Assembly: GCA_010909165.1 (NCBI GenBank)
Contig: VJWM01000025.1
Location: 1,674,001 to 1,738,000 of the forward strand
Direction: 5' to 3'
DNA: 64,000 nt
Origin: Anthoceros angustus
Taxonomy: Eukaryota > Streptophyta > Anthocerotopsida > Anthocerotales > Anthocerotaceae
This document shows positions 10,692-22,663 of this stretch, piece after piece. Every line of letters begins with the position of its first letter. Position 1 is the stretch's first letter. The notes beneath the pieces were generated by a model. That model had not been told where the DNA came from, ran no database searches, and saw nothing but the letters and a program-made list of their open reading frames with translations. The position numbers were made by a program, and so were the translations under genes.

Positions 10692-12182
10692 ATGGCGGGG
10701 CTGGACCTTGCGTTCCTGGTGGACGCTACACGGAGCATGAAACGTGCCTTTCCTCTGGTGAAGAATTGTGTTGTTTCTACGCTGGATCACATCATCAGCC
10801 ATTGTCCTCAGTGCAAGCTCCGTGTGGCGTTCGTTTCGTACCTGGATTACGACGACCCCCGTTGCGAGGAATGTGACTTCACCCCCGACCTGGTCTCCTT
10901 CAACCTTTTTCTGTCGAAAGTGAGGGCACTGAGTGAAGGTGGTGAGGATACGGCGGAAGATGTGTTCAGCGGCCTCGAGCGTGTGGCAAATTTGAGCTGG
11001 GAGGCTCCGAACCGTGTTTTGATTCACATTGCTGACGCTCCTTGCCATGGTACACAGTTTCACGACGGCGTCGAAGACAGGTACCCGCGCGGGGACGCCA
11101 AGGGGCGGGACATTGGCGTTCTGCTTCGGAGCTTGCGGCAAGGTTGCGAAATCTCCACCTATTACTTTTTTCATCTCAACGACACGACGAAGAAGATGGT
11201 GCGGGAGTTTGAGGAAGTGGTGCCAGGGGGAGGCTGGATTCAGGAGCACATGTTTGAAGACATTGGAGTTGTGGCACAAGTTGTCGCGGAGTTGTGCATT
11301 AGTACAGTGGTGCGTAGTGCTTTCAGCGTGCTTCAAGTTGGCCAACCCGAAGTGAGGCCTGGGACTCCTAAGTGGAGCAAAATCCCTCCTCGTAAGGCAT
11401 ATCGATTCAGGAATAAGCGCCGAGAGACCTTGGATGGCCTTTTGCGGGATCTGGCTGCCGGCAGGAGGTGGAAGGTGTCAAAAATGGAGGAGCCGATTGA
11501 GGTGAGGATAGCACGACACCCCTTCAGCGGTGATGGAAGTGGTCGGTGGCCTTTTTTTGCTCTGGTGACGTCAGAGACAAAAGGAGATCGTGTGATGGTG
11601 GTGAAGAGGTTCAAGAAGCAGTACGAGGATGATCCCCGGAAGGAGCAGGCCAAGTATGAGGAGCAGATGGAAGTGCAATCAGTGGCTGCACACATGGCCC
11701 GTAAATTCAACCGCTTGCTGAGGAATTATGAAGGGGCAAAACGAGTGAAATTCTACACGGTGACAACGCTTAAAGTGCGCTCCCATCGAGGTGCATCCGA
11801 GGAGCCTCGATTCTACAACATGGAGAAATATCTCGAAGGATCATGGATAAGGTATTCGAACAATGCTGGATATGTGAACACTAAAGATTACGCTGCTACC
11901 TTGCAGGCCTTCAGTCACTGGACGCATGAGAGGTCCCAAGGTTACCTGATGGTGACTGACCTGCAGGGTGTGCGAAACCCCGATTCTCGCAACAACGAGT
12001 TTTTACTCTGTGATCCAGCAATTCACACCGAGGATTGCAAACGCTTCAGCGATACGAACTTGGGACGATTAGGGTTTCAGCGGTTTTACCAAACCCACAC
12101 TTGCAACAATGTTTGCCGAGCTCTAAAGCTGGAGGTAGGCATTAATGGCTATAGTTCGACAGGTACAGTGCTGAGGTACTGA
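10692..12182 (+). CDS. von Willebrand factor A domain plus alpha-type protein kinase
   Basis: With the Met at 10692 the product is 496 residues in one exon. Residues about 3-210 form a vWFA domain: hydrophobic strand LDLAFLVDATRSM with a MIDAS-like DxTxS, later RVLIHIADAPCHG. Residues about 240-490 form an alpha-kinase: MVVKRF (ATP lysine), EKYLEGSWIRYSNNAGYVN, AFSHW, VTDLQGV, LLCDPAIHT, TNLGRLGF and THTCNNVCRAL (zinc-site residues). All hallmark residues of the atypical kinase fold are present, so it looks active. The same domain order is known from the Dictyostelium myosin heavy-chain kinase relative VwkA. Flowering plants generally lack alpha-kinases. The frame is open upstream to 10365, but the start at 10692 sits right before the vWFA strand and is preferred. 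Substrate unknown; it should be a cytosolic Ser/Thr kinase. Confidence 0.85.
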   Translation: MAGLDLAFLVDATRSMKRAFPLVKNCVVSTLDHIISHCPQCKLRVAFVSYLDYDDPRCEECDFTPDLVSFNLFLSKVRALSEGGEDTAEDVFSGLERVANLSWEAPNRVLIHIADAPCHGTQFHDGVEDRYPRGDAKGRDIGVLLRSLRQGCEISTYYFFHLNDTTKKMVREFEEVVPGGGWIQEHMFEDIGVVAQVVAELCISTVVRSAFSVLQVGQPEVRPGTPKWSKIPPRKAYRFRNKRRETLDGLLRDLAAGRRWKVSKMEEPIEVRIARHPFSGDGSGRWPFFALVTSETKGDRVMVVKRFKKQYEDDPRKEQAKYEEQMEVQSVAAHMARKFNRLLRNYEGAKRVKFYTVTTLKVRSHRGASEEPRFYNMEKYLEGSWIRYSNNAGYVNTKDYAATLQAFSHWTHERSQGYLMVTDLQGVRNPDSRNNEFLLCDPAIHTEDCKRFSDTNLGRLGFQRFYQTHTCNNVCRALKLEVGINGYSSTGTVLRY

Positions 12183-13121
12183 TGTCCCTGAGGGGCTTGT
12201 ACGGTTGTGGAGTTACGGTTCTAAGAAGGCTGCCGCCGTTATGTAAATCCCAAAATTTCCAAGCTGCTGTCCGCCGATTTTGGCGGACAACTGTGAGACA
12301 ACATTACCAAACGGTTGCGTATGGACATGGAAGTGCCCTTCCCGACGTATCTCTAACGGAGCGTTCACCGACCTGTTTAGACATCCATTTGGTATCATTT
12401 TGGTGTTTGTCTAGGTTGCTGCTCTTGTCGTTTTGGTGTTTCGTTCAGCTTGTTGCTCGCGCGCTTTCGGCGTACGTGCGCCTCCAGCCCTCCTTGCGCT
12501 CGCTCATCCGTGTCTGTTTGCGAGTTGTTTTGTCATGGCTCCCAAGTCTGATGAGGAAAAGGCGGGCAAGGGCATGGGCGTCTTTGGTTGCGAAGCTCTT
12601 CTATTCGTTTTATCGAGACCAGATTTGCCCCTCGAAGTGTCTAAGATCCTCCTTTCTTGCCACAAGTTTCCGGTAAATGCCACCCAGTGCCATTTCGATG
12701 GAACCTGAGAATCCCGCAAGAAAGTGAGCACCAGCGTATCCGGCAAGAAGGTGGATTAGAAGAGTAGAAATCAGGCTGACCACTTATTTTCCCTTCATTA
12801 TCAACATTCGAGTCGAGCAACCGCTTCAGACCAATGCCTGCATTGCTTCCATCCACAGCGTCCTGTCATCATTTTGGAAGAAGCAAGAGCATGAGTTGCA
12901 GAACATGTTATGAAGTTGCTGAGTTTCGAAATCGGAGTTGGAACCCAGACACACAAGTTGCACAGTATGCTAAGTAGATGTAGAATATGAAATGCATCAG
13001 ACAAACACACACACACCCGGATTGAAGTCCTCAAAACAGTTGGTCTCTCATGAGGGCGCAAAGCCGGTGGACTGGGTTGAATTTTTAGCTGACGCTGTTC
13101 GTGGAACCCAGCAGTGCTGCC
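12183..13121. other. Convergent intergenic gap with one small open frame
   Basis: Lies between the 3' ends of the alpha-kinase gene and the large minus-strand gene. A 57-residue plus-strand frame at 12535-12708 (MAPKSDEEKAGKGMGVFGCE then a Leu-rich stretch) is compositionally plausible but matches nothing I recognise. A CA-rich microsatellite-like stretch sits near 13003-13018. Confidence 0.4.
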
Positions 13122-16100
13122 TCATAGTTGCACATTACCGTAAGCTATCTTTTGCTTCACGAGCATTCTCCGTTCCATTTGAGGGTCGTAGGAGGGCCTG
13201 CTCTGCTTGTACAAGCCGCGTCTTGGGCAACAAGTGATGCCTTTACTATCCAGAATCTGCAGCCAGTCAGCTTTTGACAAGGTGGGGAAACACCTGAGGG
13301 GTGGTGTATTCTGCATTTCGTCCAGAAGGTTTCTCTGCAGCCTCCGCACAGCTTTTGCCCTAGCAAACTGATGTCTGGAGAAAGCCCCCGTCAGCTCTGA
13401 ATCATACTTGTGGTCAGACCTCCACGGCTTTCTCGTTGCAAGCCTCTTTTTCTTCCTTCTCCTGCGGTTTGTGCTCTCCATTCCTAGTAGCAACTCCCTA
13501 TACCTTGCAGAGGGTTTTAACAACGACGTTGTTCCCGGGGCTCCTGAGAAGGCATTCTCATCGGTGTCCGTGGCCAGAACTTGCTCCAGATCTGGCTGCT
13601 TCTCGTTTTGTGTGTCATCAATAAGTGATTCCAGCTCCAGAATTGCTTCTTTCATAAGACTAAAGCAGTCCTGCTTTCTGTCCACCCGACTGGCCGAGTG
13701 TACCAATTCCAATCCATGTGAATCTAGTTTTGCCTCTAATCTCCGAGTCCTTTGACTGTTGCAGATGTCCCTCAAATCCACAGGAGGGCCACCTGCATCC
13801 GGCTCCTTGAGAGCAGCTTGGGGCCTCCCGTTCCTTGCTGGTTTTTGGACTCTGAAAAGATTGGGCAAATATAAGATACAATGGCGTACCTGGCAACTAA
13901 CGTGACTTCCCGAGTTGAACCCTTCCAATACCTCTGCAGGGAGACCTTGGGCAGATCCGAGCTCCCCTCAACTGCATCATCTGGCAGAGATATGGACACT
14001 GGGTAGCCAGCATCCATACGGTTATATGCTGGTAGCTGCCGCGGCTGTTGCCCTGCCTTCGTCGTTGGAATCTGTATCCTTGAGCTCACAATGTCTCGAC
14101 TAAATTGATGCGCAGTGTCATGGAGGATTGGTGGAGAGACCTCACAGTCACTCGCGACATCAGTGTGTTCTGACGACACTGAAGCATTCCTCAAACCAGA
14201 GATCCTCGAGGAACTGATTGGCACATCCTCTTCAATACTTTGCTTGTTGGCTACGAACTCTCGAGATCGCGTAGAGGTCTCCGAGATGTCCCCAGAATAG
14301 TCGAGACTAGTGTCTGACGGCTGTGAAGGAGGCGACTGAGCAGTAGTCAGAAGAGCTTCAGCAGAGTTACCTGTCTGCTCGACGCTGGGCTCCATCTCAT
14401 CCACCACTGCTTCCCCCGAAGAGGAGGGTATTTTTCCAAGGCCACTGCACTGTGGTGCATGAGATCCTCCCAAGGACTCATCTGGGTCAATCTCCCTCTT
14501 GTCATGAGAAGCACCGCGGTGATGGTCATTTACCCCTGCATCAACGGAAGCAATATCAACAGAGATGATACACGAGTTGATGTTTCCTTCAACATGTCTT
14601 GATTTGCGTCTTGCAGAGCCTCCCCCCATGCATGGATACAGTTGTTTGGTGGGTTGGCGACAACTATCTTCCCTTCTTCATTACCAGGCAACTGCTTAAT
14701 GCGTAAGACTCTGGTACTTGCCTCTCCAGACTGGACTGCTGTTGAAGGAGGTTCCGCACTTATGATCCCATCTGCCTGATTTGTAACATCTATTCCACCA
14801 AGCTCCAGCAATTTACCTTTAAGAATACCCAGCAGCTCCTCTGCCGCAGCATGAGGAGTGGTAGGAGTCTCAGTGTCAGGGGAATGTTCTTCTGGAGTTG
14901 GAGATCGAAGTGGCTCTTCTAGTAACCTCAACAGAACCTCCTCAGGTGCATCTTCATTGGCTTCAATCTCATGTTGAGCTTCCAAGGCATTTCTTGATTC
15001 TACCGACAGATCGTTCACCAATATCCTTTCAAGTTGTGCTGTTCCGTCTTCTTGAGGAACTAAGTACCTAAGGTGCAGCTGGTCAGGGCTCTCGTCAGTG
15101 CTCGAAATAAGAGGAGCCATACCATATGATGTTTCTCCATGAAATGAGTTCACCTCATCAGCTCCCATGGCCAAGTAATCTACATTCATTTCAGGCTCTT
15201 TAGACGCCAGTTGTACCATTTGATGATGAACTATGGCTGATGTTGGCGACGAGGGCACAATGGCTGATGATGTCGGCGATGAGGGCACATCATCCTCGGT
15301 CTCTAACACACCTCCATTCAATTCACTTCCCCTAGGGCTGGCATGATCTGAGTAAGCTGCCCCTTTCGGTGTTTCTGTGGTTGATGACAACGACACAGCA
15401 GCCTCAGTCTCCAAAACTCCTCCATCCAGTTCCCTTCCCCAACTGCTGTTCCTATGCATGTAGACCTCTTCTTCTGGTAAACTTGTGATTGACAGTCGGT
15501 GACCTGGAGTTTGGGCAGCTGGAGTTTGTTGCCCAAAGCTGCTTTCAGAGGACACCTGTCTAATGGGTGAGATATTGCCAATCTGTGACTCCAAAACAAC
15601 TTCATCCAGTTCCCTTCCCCAACTGCTGGTCCTATTCATGTATGCCTCTTCCTCTGGTACACTTGTGATTGACAGTCGGTGACCTGGAGTTTGTGCGGCT
15701 GGAGTTTGTTGCCCAGAGCTGCTTTCAGAGTACACCTGTCTAGTACGTGAGATGTTGCCAGTCTGTGGCACTCGACGTTCCCACGCTGCGTCTGACGCGT
15801 CAGAAAGCTCCCGACTATTCACAGCATCCAGGGTGTAATCTACACTTGACACTCCTTCCAAATGTCCCGACTTCGAGACTGTCAGCAACCATGTTTTAGG
15901 CTCGTCTTCCTTTCCAGCAACTCTTTCCTCTCCAGACTCCTGTACTTTATGCTGCCTACTTATTTCATCAGTTGATTTTCCTCCCTTCACATAGACTGAT
16001 GGTGTGGGATCTGCTAAGCGTACTGCCTCCTGAAGAGCTCTACTTCTTCCCAAGTCCTTGCTTAAGGTAGCTTGATTCCTGCCAAGCTCTTCAGGGACAT

Positions 16101-18484
16101 TAGGCTCATATGGTCCTTGAGGACCCCACGTTCCCCAAAGACTCGTTTGGGTGGAAGAATCTTTGTGTGCCGTGTCAAATTCCCTTTCATCCCCAGAACC
16201 CGTTGGACCTCCTGATGGCTGTGGAGGCCCCTTATGGTCACCATCCTGCGTCTCTGGACATTCACAATACTTCCAGGTTTTAACTATCCGCTTCCCACAA
16301 TCTTGGCAAACGTACTGGTGTTGCAAGGAGCCTAGTTTCGGCTTCCCACAAATGTTGCACAGTAGCTGCAATTGTCTATCAGCATATTGGGCAGGATCAG
16401 AACCAGATTCGTCACGGGCACCAGAGGGGCACACACAATGTGATTCCTCATCGCTCTCAGTGGCTATCTCTCCAAGGTTTGGACTGGTTTCCATTGAAGG
16501 CGGAGCAGTATCAGGTTGAACTACACCTCCTACTACAGGTGAATCCCTTCCAGCTACAAGGCCACCTTCTTCATAAGACACCCTCATTGGTAAACTGCTG
16601 GAAGATGACTCCATGCTGTGTTGGTCATAGAAAGAGTCTGCTTGCCCGCCTATCTCTGTAGCTGCTTGCGATAAGCCTTCACTGGCTCCCTGATCCCAAT
16701 GATGGGGCACAAACAAAGGATTGACAATTGTAACATGTTGTGATTCATCTTCCGCTGTTAGTAGGACCTCGGAGGTTTCGTCTTCTTTAATGGGAGCATT
16801 TGAGCTTCTCCCACACTTGTAGCACAGTTTCCTGAGGTAGTAACCAATTCCCTTGGTCTCATCGGTTTGAGTCAACTCAAATAACGCACTCTCTGAAAGC
16901 GAAGGGCTTGTCAAGTCCTGTTGCCCTTCTGCCATGACTAAATCATGGTGAGACAAATCGCCATGTTCTTCAACCATCATGGGGGACACGTCCGAGTTTG
17001 CATGTCCTTCCTCCTCTGATCCAACGTAGGGTATTGTTCCTGAGCTGATAGTCTGTGAGTCGGGTCCCCAGATTGCATATCCTACCTCCTCTGATCCAAA
17101 GTAGGGTATTGCTCCTGAGCGAATAGTCTGTGCGTCGTGTCCCCAGTCTGCATGTCCTACCTCCTCTGATGCAACGTAGGGCGTTGTTCCTGCCCTACTT
17201 GGCCGTGACTCACCACGGTCAGCATCCTTGGCATCTGCCAAGGCAATGCCTAGCTCAGGCGGATCACCCTGCCCTAGTTCTCCAGATGAATTGCCAATGT
17301 AATAAGGAACTGCTCCAGCTGAAGTGCTATCGTAGTAGGAAACTCCTCCAGCAAAATCAGCAAAGATCTGAGGCTCCTCCGTGATGAGTATATCAGTAGA
17401 AGTTTGCCCATCAGGCAGTACTCGGGAATGCCCGCTCTGCTCCACTGAAGACCGTGGTGGATAAATTCCTGCTAACAGACTAGAAAAAGCCAGACCGAGA
17501 ATGCCAGAATCAGAAACCACACCAGACCTTTGAGTTGTAGTTTGATGTTGTTCATCAAGATCAGCTTCCGTCTGTGAAGCCTTGTCGTTAACTGTTGGCT
17601 GCAGCAACCCCACTTCAGGCTCCGACACTTTAGCCTTCTTCCGTAAGTTCACTCCACAGGCTGCGTCATATGAATGCCTCCTTTTCATCATCTCAAAGGA
17701 TCTCATCAGAGAGAGTTCAAGGCTTGCAATACGAGCTGCCTGGCTAGCAGATGCTAACGGTTGAGATTCGATGTCATTGCTGAGAGTCTGAGGTTCCACC
17801 CTTCCATCCACTATCTGAAAAGCAGCTAGAGACCCGGCTGTAGGATGTGATGACGGGGACCACATGTCGAATCTGGACGCTGTGGACGACGATACAGAGG
17901 ATGCAGTCCTATGGCTACATTCGGCAGTACTATCAAGGGTACTGGTATATTTGGTCCTCGTAGAAGATCGCCGAAAAGGAATCTCAGCGTTTTCCACCAG
18001 AGGGTGAGCTGTTGAGATCTGCACTTGAACACCAGGATTGCCGGTGGCCTGGTAAATGAGGTTCTCCACGTGATAAAGCGAGTCCAGGGTCTTGCACAAT
18101 TCTCCTTTCAAAGCTTGATTAGCAGGGTTCTCTTCAAGCATCTTCTTGAGCAGTCGCAGAGCCTCCAAGTGCTCATTCTTTCGCTTCATCAGAGAGTCCT
18201 GGTGAACAAGCAGTTGCAGCTGGGAACACAATTTATCACTACAAAAGGAACCCACTGCGGAGACCAACCTGGTTGGGCATCGCAGTAAAATGCCGAGTGA
18301 ACTCTCTTGCCATTTGTCTTCTGTTGGCCAGAACCTGCTGATGTTTCTGATACCACATATACAAAACAAGAACAGCTCCCCCTAGCAGCGCCAGAACCAG
18401 CGGAAAGGCTACGGAATACGAAATGAAAGGCTTCTTCGTGGCTTCTGCGGAATGACCATGACACCTTGCCTCACTTCTCCCATG
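13122..18484 (-). CDS. Large unrecognised membrane-anchored Ser/Glu-rich protein with zinc-ribbon motifs
   Basis: I infer exons at 18269-18484, 14640-18198, 13902-14535 and 13122-13851; their phases fit, giving about 1,712 residues. The first exon carries one transmembrane helix (VAFPLVLALLGGAVLVLYMW) followed by a basic QKHQQVLANRRQMAREF and then a helical KRKNEHLEALRLLKKMLEE. The long middle is acidic and Ser-rich with internal repeats, one near 16990-17220 (PYVGSEEEGHA type, three copies) and one near 15400-15770 (GQQTPAAQTPGHRLSITS, two copies). Cysteine motifs CNICGKPK...CQDCGKR and CYKCGRSS look like zinc ribbons. The C-terminal exon is basic (RRRRKKKR). The true first exon is unresolved: a six-codon exon at 18526-18543 fits the phase but would need a 41-nt intron. 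I know no family for it. Confidence 0.6.
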
Positions 18485-19058
18485 CTACCAATTCCAAAAA
18501 AAAGGTCCAAAACTTCCAAACTAACCTGATAAAAATCTCGCATGGCGACCGACGACCTCTGCACTGTGGCCTAGGACATGAGGTCGTGTCACATTCTGCA
18601 GCTGATGCTGTGCAAAACCCTGATCGGACATCCTTCACACATTGGCATGGAAATTTTACCCTGCCTTTGCCCCACTGTTTACCAAACTCTCCTTCAATGT
18701 CACAGGATCCTTTGCAAGCTCAGTTGCGCATTCACTCTACAGACGCAGAGTGGAATTCATTCCACTCTGCGGTGGTAGCATGAACAAACAAATGAACGAA
18801 CTCACAATCTGCAGAGGAAAAAACCATAGTACCAAGATTCCCGCTGCCACAACAACAGGACAAGGTGCCGATGAGAAACATGCAAGCCAGGGCCCGTGCG
18901 ACCGAAACCAGGGATCCCCATCTCTGCCTTCACAATCCAGCCATGGCCTCACGAACTAGGCTTTGGGAAGAAAGAAATATGAACGAACCTTTCCACGTTT
19001 CGTACCAGACCGATTCTATCCAACCCTACCGATTCTGGCGATACCTACCGATTCTAGC

Positions 19059-19067
19059 AAACCCTAA
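19059..19067 (+). promoter_or_regulatory. Telo-box upstream of RPL15 copy 1
   Basis: AAACCCTAA lies 78 bp upstream of the ATG. This element is typical of plant ribosomal-protein promoters. The equivalent site of copy 2 (20979-20987) reads AAGCCCTAG, two changes from consensus. Several ACCGATTCT repeats precede both. Confidence 0.6.
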
Positions 19068-19144
19068 CAGGAGCTCATATTTAGCTTCAGCCTCTTGTTG
19101 AACACAACCTTTCTCGACGGGCGTGGTTTCAGTCGGCGGCCGCT

Positions 19145-20141
19145 ATGGGTATGCTGCACTCTTTTCGGCTCGATGGAAACAGGAGCCGCTGTGCGGAAGG
19201 TTGTGGTGTTGACGGCTTCGTGGTGGTGCAGGTGCCTACAAGTACCTGGAGGAACTTTGGAGAAAGAAGCAGTCGGATGTGCTAAGGTTTCTCCTCCGTG
19301 TGAGGTGCTGGGAATATAGACAGCTGCCGGGCATTGTTCGGATCACTCGTCCTTCTCGCCCCGACAAGGCTCGTCGTCTCGGCTACAAGGCTAAGCAGGT
19401 GCTAACCTAATCCTCGCAAGGGGTTTTCTATCCCTCTCCGTCTGTTAGTCGGGCATGGTTTAGGTGCCTTTATCTTGGACTGTGTGTTGTCATCTATAGT
19501 ACCAGATCTATCGTGCTGGATCATGGAGGGTTTGCCTGATGCTGCCTTTTGAATTTCACGTCTTTAATTCTAAGCATTCTCCTCATCTGATGTGGTCCGA
19601 GCAGGGCTATGTCGTGTACCGCGTTCGCGTGCGCCGTGGTGGCAGAAAGAGGCCCGTTTCCAAGGGTATCGTGTATGGGAAGCCAAAGAACCAGGGTATC
19701 ACTCAACTGAAGTTCCAACGTAGTTTGCAGTCGGTTGCCGAGGAGCGTGCTGGACGCAAGCTTGGCGGCTTGAGAGTGTTGAACTCTTACTGGATAAATC
19801 AGGTCTGTTTTCCAAAGTGCGTTTTTGTGTCATATTTCCTCCTCCCCTGGCAAGTGACAAACGGTGACGAGTAGACAATTGTTTGGTATTGGCAGGATTC
19901 GACATACAAGTACTTCGAAGTCATCCTGGTGGATGTTGCTCACTCCGTCATCAGGAAGGATCCTCGAATCAACTGGATCGTGAATCCAGTTCACAAGCAT
20001 CGTGAACTTCGTGGCTTGACCTCCGCAGGCAAGAAGCACCGCGGCTTGAGGGGCAAGGGTCATTTGTTCCACAAGAACCGGCCTTCTGTGCGGGCAACAT
20101 GGAAGCGGAACAACTCGCTGTCGCTCAGGCGATATCGTTAA
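19145..20141 (+). CDS. RPL15: 60S ribosomal protein L15 (eL15), copy 1
   Basis: Exons 19145-19148, 19232-19398, 19605-19802 and 19896-20141 give 615 nt, 204 residues, exactly the family length. The first coding exon is only ATG plus one G; the intron starts at once, a layout also known in other ribosomal-protein genes. The product begins [17 protein letters not shown] and ends [11 protein letters not shown]. All splice sites are GT-AG. eL15 is an rRNA-binding core protein of the large subunit. A telo-box upstream suggests co-regulation with other translation genes. Looks functional. Confidence 0.95.
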
Positions 20142-21073
20142 GGCCGTTTTCCCGGCGGAGTCGGTTTGGGAAAGTACGTTTGCAAGTTTTGCTCTGAGAA
20201 TCAGAACTCTAATTTCTCTGTACATCCGACAAGGCCTTCTAATTGCAGTCTCGTTGGATGCACAAGTTGATTGCGCGGTCCTCGTTTTGTGACCATGGAA
20301 TCCAAGGTTAGGGTGTGCCTGGGTTCCGGCCAGCTTTGATTTCGGGAGGCCCTGTGCATGCTGTCTATCGGCCTGTCATGTGCCTTCGAGCTCTTGCGAC
20401 GTTGAACGTCGCTGGCCGGCTTACCAGATGCGAAGATCCGCGAGTCCGCATGCCTGCATCAGGCCATTGAGGAGGATCTGCCCCATACGAGGACGTTTTG
20501 TGAGCTTTGAGTGTCACGAGCAGTGCACAGTACACAGGACAATGCTTTTGTTTTGGCTTCCTAGCTCTTGTCGAGTTAGGAATGAGCAGGTTCTCTCGCC
20601 GTTCTCAGAACAACCTGGATGCCGGGTGCTGTTCCGGCTGTGTTATTTAACACCACTGCATCGTCCAATGCCACAGGATCCTTGGCAAGCTCAGTTGCTC
20701 AGTCACTCTGCCGTGCTAGCATTTGAACACAAATGAACGGGAGACAAAAATCATACTATCACGTTTCCCGCTGCCAGAAAGTGACAGGGAGCCGATGAAG
20801 AACATGCAAGTCACTGAGATAGGAATCGAGGCATACGCGTTTCTGCTTTCACAATCCTCTCAAGCTAAGCTGCTTTGGGTAAGACAGAAAAAGAATCTTT
20901 CCCCGTTTCGTACCACTGCAGATTCTATCCGTACCCACGATTCTTCTAAATCAACGGTCCGTACCTACCGATTCTATCAAGCCCTAGCACTGCTGCAGTT
21001 TATATGTAGATTCTCGTGCACATCTAATTCTCTCTTGGCAGACGTGGGTTTGAGCAGGGCGGCGGCCGTGGCC

Positions 21074-22070
21074 ATGGGTATGCTGCAGTCTCTTCAGCTG
21101 AATAGAAGCAGAAGCCGATGTGCGGAAGGCTGTGTTGTTGACGGTTTCCTGTTGGTGCAGGTGCCTACAAGTACCTGGAGGAACTTTGGAGAAAGAAGCA
21201 GTCGGATGTGCTAAGGTTTCTCCTCCGTGTGAGGTGCTGGGAATATAGACAGCTGCCGGGCATTGTCCGGATCACTCGTCCTTCTCGCCCCGACAAGGCT
21301 CGTCGTCTCGGCTACAAGGCTAAGCAGGTGCTAACCTAATCCTCGCAAGGTTTTCTCTATCCCTCTCCGTCTGTTAGTCTGGCATGGTTTGGGTGCCTTT
21401 ATCTTGGACTGTGTGTTGTCATCTACAGTACCAGATCTATCGTGCTGGATCATGGAGGGTTTGCCTGATGCTGCCTTTTGAATTTCACGTCTTTAATTCT
21501 AAGCATTCTCCTCGTCTGATGTGGTCCGATCAGGGCTATGTCGTGTACCGCGTTCGCGTGCGCCGTGGTGGCAGAAAGAGGCCCGTTTCCAAGGGTATTG
21601 TGTATGGGAAGCCAAAGAACCAGGGTATCACTCAACTGAAGTTCCAACGTAGTTTGCAGTCGGTTGCCGAGGAGCGTGCTGGACGCAAGCTTGGCGGCCT
21701 GAGAGTGTTGAACTCTTACTGGATAAATCAGGTCTGTTTTCCAAAGTGCGTTTTTGTGTCATATTTCCTCCTCTCCTGGCAAGTGACAGACGGTGACGAG
21801 TAGACAATTGTTTGGTATTGGCAGGATTCGACATACAAGTACTTCGAAGTCATCCTGGTGGATGTTGCTCACTCCGTTATCAGGAAGGATCCTCGAATCA
21901 ACTGGATCGTGAATCCAGTTCACAAGCATCGTGAACTCCGTGGCTTGACCTCCGCAGGCAAGAAGCACCGCGGCTTGAGGGGCAAGGGTCATTTGTTTCA
22001 CAAGAACCGGCCCTCTGTGCGGGCAACATGGAAGCGGAACAACTCGTTATCGCTCAGGCGATATCGCTAG
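21074..22070 (+). CDS. RPL15: 60S ribosomal protein L15 (eL15), copy 2
   Basis: Same four-exon structure as copy 1: 21074-21077, 21161-21327, 21534-21731, 21825-22070, again 204 residues. As far as I can read the two proteins are identical, while nucleotide differences are silent (for example GTC/GTT, CTT/CTC). Intron positions and lengths match closely. The promoter telo-box is degenerate here, so expression may differ from copy 1. Silent-only divergence argues both are under selection or were homogenised by gene conversion. Confidence 0.95.
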
Positions 22071-22663
22071 GCCCTTTTCCCAGGAGGCGATCTGGGAGAG
22101 TATTTTTGGAAGTTTAGGGTACCTTTTATTCTCAGGTTTCAGGTCCATGTACATCGGACAAGGCCATTTAATTACCGTCTCGGTGGATGCTGTGAACATG
22201 GAAGTAAATTTATGGAGTGCTTGAGTGGCCTACGACATTCGGTAGCAAAGCAAGCTTCTCCACGGTTCCCTACGTATGTACATGGTTGTCGGCTAGCCGT
22301 GTGCCTTCGATCCCTTTTCTTTTATGTGTGTACATGACTGCTTTCACAGACGCAGAGCTGCGCGCGTCCGCATGCCTACATCGTGCTCGACATCAGCTCA
22401 CAGGTGCACTCGACATCGTTAAGTCCATTGCCATATGGTGCTGCTCTGGACAAGGATGTTTCGGATGTCTCACTTTGCGAGCCATGAGGAGTTAGTTCCA
22501 AGACAATTCCTGGTTGGACCTAGACAGGCTTCGTGGTTGGACTTCCTAGCTGTAGTCATGTTAGAAAAGAGCAGTTTCTCTCGCCCTTCTGTGCACAACC
22601 AGCATGCCGGGTGCTGTTCCGTCAAAATTGAATTGAACACCTCTACATCTTTTAAAAAGTTGC

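Larger units (their letters stand above)
18690..22640 (+). repeat. Two-unit tandem duplication carrying RPL15, about 1.95 kb per unit
   Basis: Unit 1 (about 18690-20640) and unit 2 (about 20660-22640) each hold an upstream block with a CACAGGATCC(T)TTG.CAAGCTCAGTTG motif, the four-exon RPL15 gene, and a downstream block containing GCATGCCGGGTGCTGTTCCG or the near-identical GGATGCCGGGTGCTGTTCCG. Coding exons are nearly identical, introns slightly and flanks strongly diverged. So the duplication is old with coding sequence under constraint. Confidence 0.8.

Noticed and set aside
12535-12708. Small plus-strand gene of 57 residues
   Set aside because: No motif, no splice or promoter support; kept only as a note in the intergenic entry.
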